A stretch of DNA of 7,577 bases from an uncultured Bacilli bacterium (GTDB lineage: Bacteria; Bacillota_I; Bacilli_A; RFN20; CAG-826): assembly GCA_905236085.1 (NCBI GenBank), contig CAJOOD010000160.1, positions 1 through 7,577 on the forward strand. The letters run 5' to 3'. Made by a program: the position numbers and the translations under genes. This document shows positions 5,152 through 7,577 of this stretch, in pieces. The first letter of the stretch is position 1. Every line of letters begins with the position of its first letter. The notes below the pieces were generated by a model. That model searched no databases. It saw only the letters and a program-made list of their open reading frames with translations, and was not told the DNA's origin.

Positions 5152-7577
5152 ATGCTAAAATTACGAGACATTAAAAAAGATTATGTTATGAGTGATGAAA
5201 TCGTCCACGCTTTAAAAGGCGTGGACGTTAATTTCCGTAGGAATGAATTTGTCGCCATATTAGGACCATCAGGATGTGGTAAAACCACATTATTAAACAT
5301 TATTGGTGGACTAGATCGCTACACAAGCGGTGATTTAATTATTGAAGGTAAATCTACCAAAAATTATAACGATAGAGATTGGGATACATATCGTAACCAC
5401 TCTATCGGTTTCGTATTTCAAGCCTATAATTTAATCGGTCATATCTCAGTTTTAGCTAATGTTGAACTCGCTTTAACCATATCTGGTGTTAGCAAACAAG
5501 AAAGAAGAAAAAGAGCACTAACCGCTCTTGAAACAGTGGGGCTTAAAGATAAAGCTAATAAAAAACCTAATCAATTATCTGGTGGTCAGATGCAAAGAGT
5601 GGCTATCGCTAGAGCCTTAGTCAATAATCCAGAAGTTCTTCTTGCTGATGAACCTACCGGTGCTCTTGATTCTAAAACTTCTGTCCAAATCATGGATTTA
5701 TTAAAAGAAGTAGCCAAAGATAGATTAGTTATCATGGTTACTCATAATCCAGATTTAGCCTATGAATACGCAAATAGAATTATCAATATGGAAGATGGAA
5801 TATTAACTTTTGATTCCAATCCATATAATGGCGAAACTTTAGAAGAATTAAACGCTCATAAAGCCAGTAAGGTCAAAACAATAAATAAAGGCAAAAAAGA
5901 AAGAAGTTCTATGTCATTTGCTACTTCTTTAGGTCTATCATTTAGAAACCTAATGGCTAAAAAAGGTAGAACCTTCCTAGTTTCTTTTGCAGCTTCTATC
6001 GGTATCATTGGTATTGCCTTAATTCTATCAGTCTCCGATGCCTTCCATAATTATATTGGAGACATACAATCTAACACCTTATCATCTTATCCGATGACTA
6101 TAACTAAGGTATCCACTCCGGATTTAACATCCATTTTTGGTGGTAATGGTAGTACTGCTGGAGAAAAATATCCTACTTCTGATGAAGTTAGTGAAAATTC
6201 TACAGTTACTAATATCTTAGAAAAATTATCTAATGTTTCATATAACGATACCGAAATGTTTAAAGCCTATTTAGAACAACCAGAAGTTAAGAAAGAATAT
6301 ATGAAGTATTGTAATTCCATCGAATATACCTATGATACAGAATTATCATTCTTTACCTATCGTGGATTTGATGGAAATATATATGATAATTATCAAAGGT
6401 TGATGCCAATTAATTCAAGTGATATGTATATGTTTGATGCTAAAACATATAGAACTGAATCAGGTGAACCATTATCAAGTGAAATGAATGCTCAATATCA
6501 GGCCTATTTCCCATCAGTAGTAAGAAGCATTAGAAGTTATTTCTCATCCTATGGTCTAAATGCCTTTACTCAATTAATAGATAATCAAGATTTAATCAAT
6601 GAACAATTTGATGTTATTAAAGGTCGCATGCCTCAAAAATATGATGAAGTGGTTTTACGAGTTGACCAATATAATCGTATATCCGATTTATTCCTCTTTG
6701 GTCTAGGCATTAAAGATCCATCATATATGATTTCTCAGATGGCTTACGCTTTAAATAACGGAATCATTGAAGATTTGCCAAAGCCTGCAAAAGCGACCTC
6801 TTTTTCTGGAAATTTGAATGATTTCCTTAATTTATCATTTAAAATTATGACTCAAAACGAGATGTATGACAAAATTGAAGATGGCTCAGTTAGCCTAGGC
6901 TATAAATATAGATATGATTATAATACCGAGAAAAGAAATTTGATAAATGACGCTCTTGAAATAAAAGTAGTGGGTATCATCAGACAAAAACAAGGTGTTA
7001 CCGCTACCTCCTTCAGCGGTGCCATTGGCTATAGCAAAGCCTTATTTGATTACCTCGCTTTACAAGGAGAAAATCCTACTGATTTACCATACACCAATCA
7101 TCAAGGAATCTATGATCAACTTCAAAATCCCGATTATAATGTTTTAACAGGCAATGCTTTTGATGCCACTAAAACAGAATCATACGCCAATACATTAAAC
7201 ACTCTTGGTTATGTCGATGAAACTAATCCAGTAAGAATTATTTTCTATCCAAAATCATTTGAAGCTAAAAATAAAATCAAGGAATTGATTAATGAATATA
7301 ATGCCTCAGTAGATGAAAAATATAAGATAACTATTACCGATAATATCGCCGTATTAATGGATTCGGTACAAATTATTGTTGATGCGGTTACTTATGTTTT
7401 AATCGCCTTTGTATCTATTTCTTTAGTTGTTTCATCTATCATGATAGCGATTATTACCTATGTATCAGTGTTAGAAAGAACAAAAGAAATTGGCGTTTTG
7501 CGTAGTATTGGGGCTTCAAAACATAACATTTCATCCGTGTTTAACGCTGAAACGCTTTTAACTGGATTAGTGGCAGG
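5152..7577 (+). CDS. ABC transporter, fused ATPase-FtsX/MacB-type permease (3' truncated)
   Basis: Open for 808 codons and cut by the window end. Residues 1-230 are a MacB/LolD-type ATPase with Walker A GPSGCGKT (38-45), Q-loop Gln90, signature LSGGQ (142-146), Walker B VLLADE (162-167), D-loop ALD (171-173) and H-loop His198. A basic linker leads to the first membrane helix (about 275-294), then an extracytoplasmic domain of roughly 450 residues, then a second helix (745-770). ERTKEIGVLRSIGAS (775-789) is the classic FtsX-permease motif. One or two further helices are expected beyond the window. Such fusions in Bacillota act as exporters or mechanotransmission devices for peptides, lipids or cell-wall enzymes; the substrate cannot be told. 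Start ATG 5152 lies 15 nt after malQ with a weak AAGAG site at 5142-5146. An alternative start is Met13. Confidence 0.92.
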   Translation, partial: MLKLRDIKKDYVMSDEIVHALKGVDVNFRRNEFVAILGPSGCGKTTLLNIIGGLDRYTSGDLIIEGKSTKNYNDRDWDTYRNHSIGFVFQAYNLIGHISVLANVELALTISGVSKQERRKRALTALETVGLKDKANKKPNQLSGGQMQRVAIARALVNNPEVLLADEPTGALDSKTSVQIMDLLKEVAKDRLVIMVTHNPDLAYEYANRIINMEDGILTFDSNPYNGETLEELNAHKASKVKTINKGKKERSSMSFATSLGLSFRNLMAKKGRTFLVSFAASIGIIGIALILSVSDAFHNYIGDIQSNTLSSYPMTITKVSTPDLTSIFGGNGSTAGEKYPTSDEVSENSTVTNILEKLSNVSYNDTEMFKAYLEQPEVKKEYMKYCNSIEYTYDTELSFFTYRGFDGNIYDNYQRLMPINSSDMYMFDAKTYRTESGEPLSSEMNAQYQAYFPSVVRSIRSYFSSYGLNAFTQLIDNQDLINEQFDVIKGRMPQKYDEVVLRVDQYNRISDLFLFGLGIKDPSYMISQMAYALNNGIIEDLPKPAKATSFSGNLNDFLNLSFKIMTQNEMYDKIEDGSVSLGYKYRYDYNTEKRNLINDALEIKVVGIIRQKQGVTATSFSGAIGYSKALFDYLALQGENPTDLPYTNHQGIYDQLQNPDYNVLTGNAFDATKTESYANTLNTLGYVDETNPVRIIFYPKSFEAKNKIKELINEYNASVDEKYKITITDNIAVLMDSVQIIVDAVTYVLIAFVSISLVVSSIMIAIITYVSVLERTKEIGVLRSIGASKHNISSVFNAETLLTGLVA

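Overview
The window is AT-rich, low-GC DNA with dense, short-spaced genes. AGA is the favoured arginine codon, TGG serves for tryptophan and TGA is a true stop (end of ohrR). This fits a Bacillota/Mycoplasmatota-type bacterium using genetic code 11, such as the uncultured gut Bacilli related to Erysipelotrichales, Acholeplasmatales or RF39. That placement is inferred from composition and gene families, not proven.

Layout. Bases 1-372 hold no convincing gene. They contain a three-unit 20-bp-period repeat (GGTTCC..., 81-134) resembling the multi-site end of an IS21-type insertion sequence, then two hairpins (166-187 and 211-232) of unknown role, then AT-rich DNA leading to a promoter. From 430 to 2568 lies a tight + strand operon: a Cys-type glutathione peroxidase (gpx), an OhrR-type organic-peroxide sensor of the MarR family (4 nt downstream), and a cation diffusion facilitator (CDF) exporter (4-nt overlap). 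The exporter's metal-site residues suggest Mn(II)/Fe(II) rather than Zn(II). A 15-bp near-palindrome at 395-409 closely matches the B. subtilis OhrR operator and overlaps a plausible extended -10, so the operon is probably autoregulated by its own peroxide sensor. A hairpin at 2570-2590 closes it and may also terminate the convergent gene.

A TetR-family regulator lies on the - strand (2589-3134), divergent from a 155-aa two-helix membrane protein of unknown function (3215-3682). An inverted repeat, TTTAC-N3-GTAAA, in the shared intergenic region is a candidate TetR operator. Next come malQ (4-alpha-glucanotransferase, 3748-5136) and, 15 nt later, a large ABC transporter with the ATPase fused to an FtsX/MacB-type permease. 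That gene is open from 5152 to the window end and is truncated by it.

How they work together. The first operon looks like an organic-peroxide stress unit: the sensor, a peroxide-reducing enzyme and a metal exporter that may adjust Mn/Fe during oxidative stress. The TetR/membrane-protein pair looks like a self-contained regulated unit. MalQ (maltodextrin metabolism) and the ABC protein may be co-transcribed, but nothing in the sequence links their functions. I see no defence system, CRISPR array, tRNA or rRNA. The most distinctive content is the peroxide-metal operon with its visible operator, and the unexplained structured region near the left edge.
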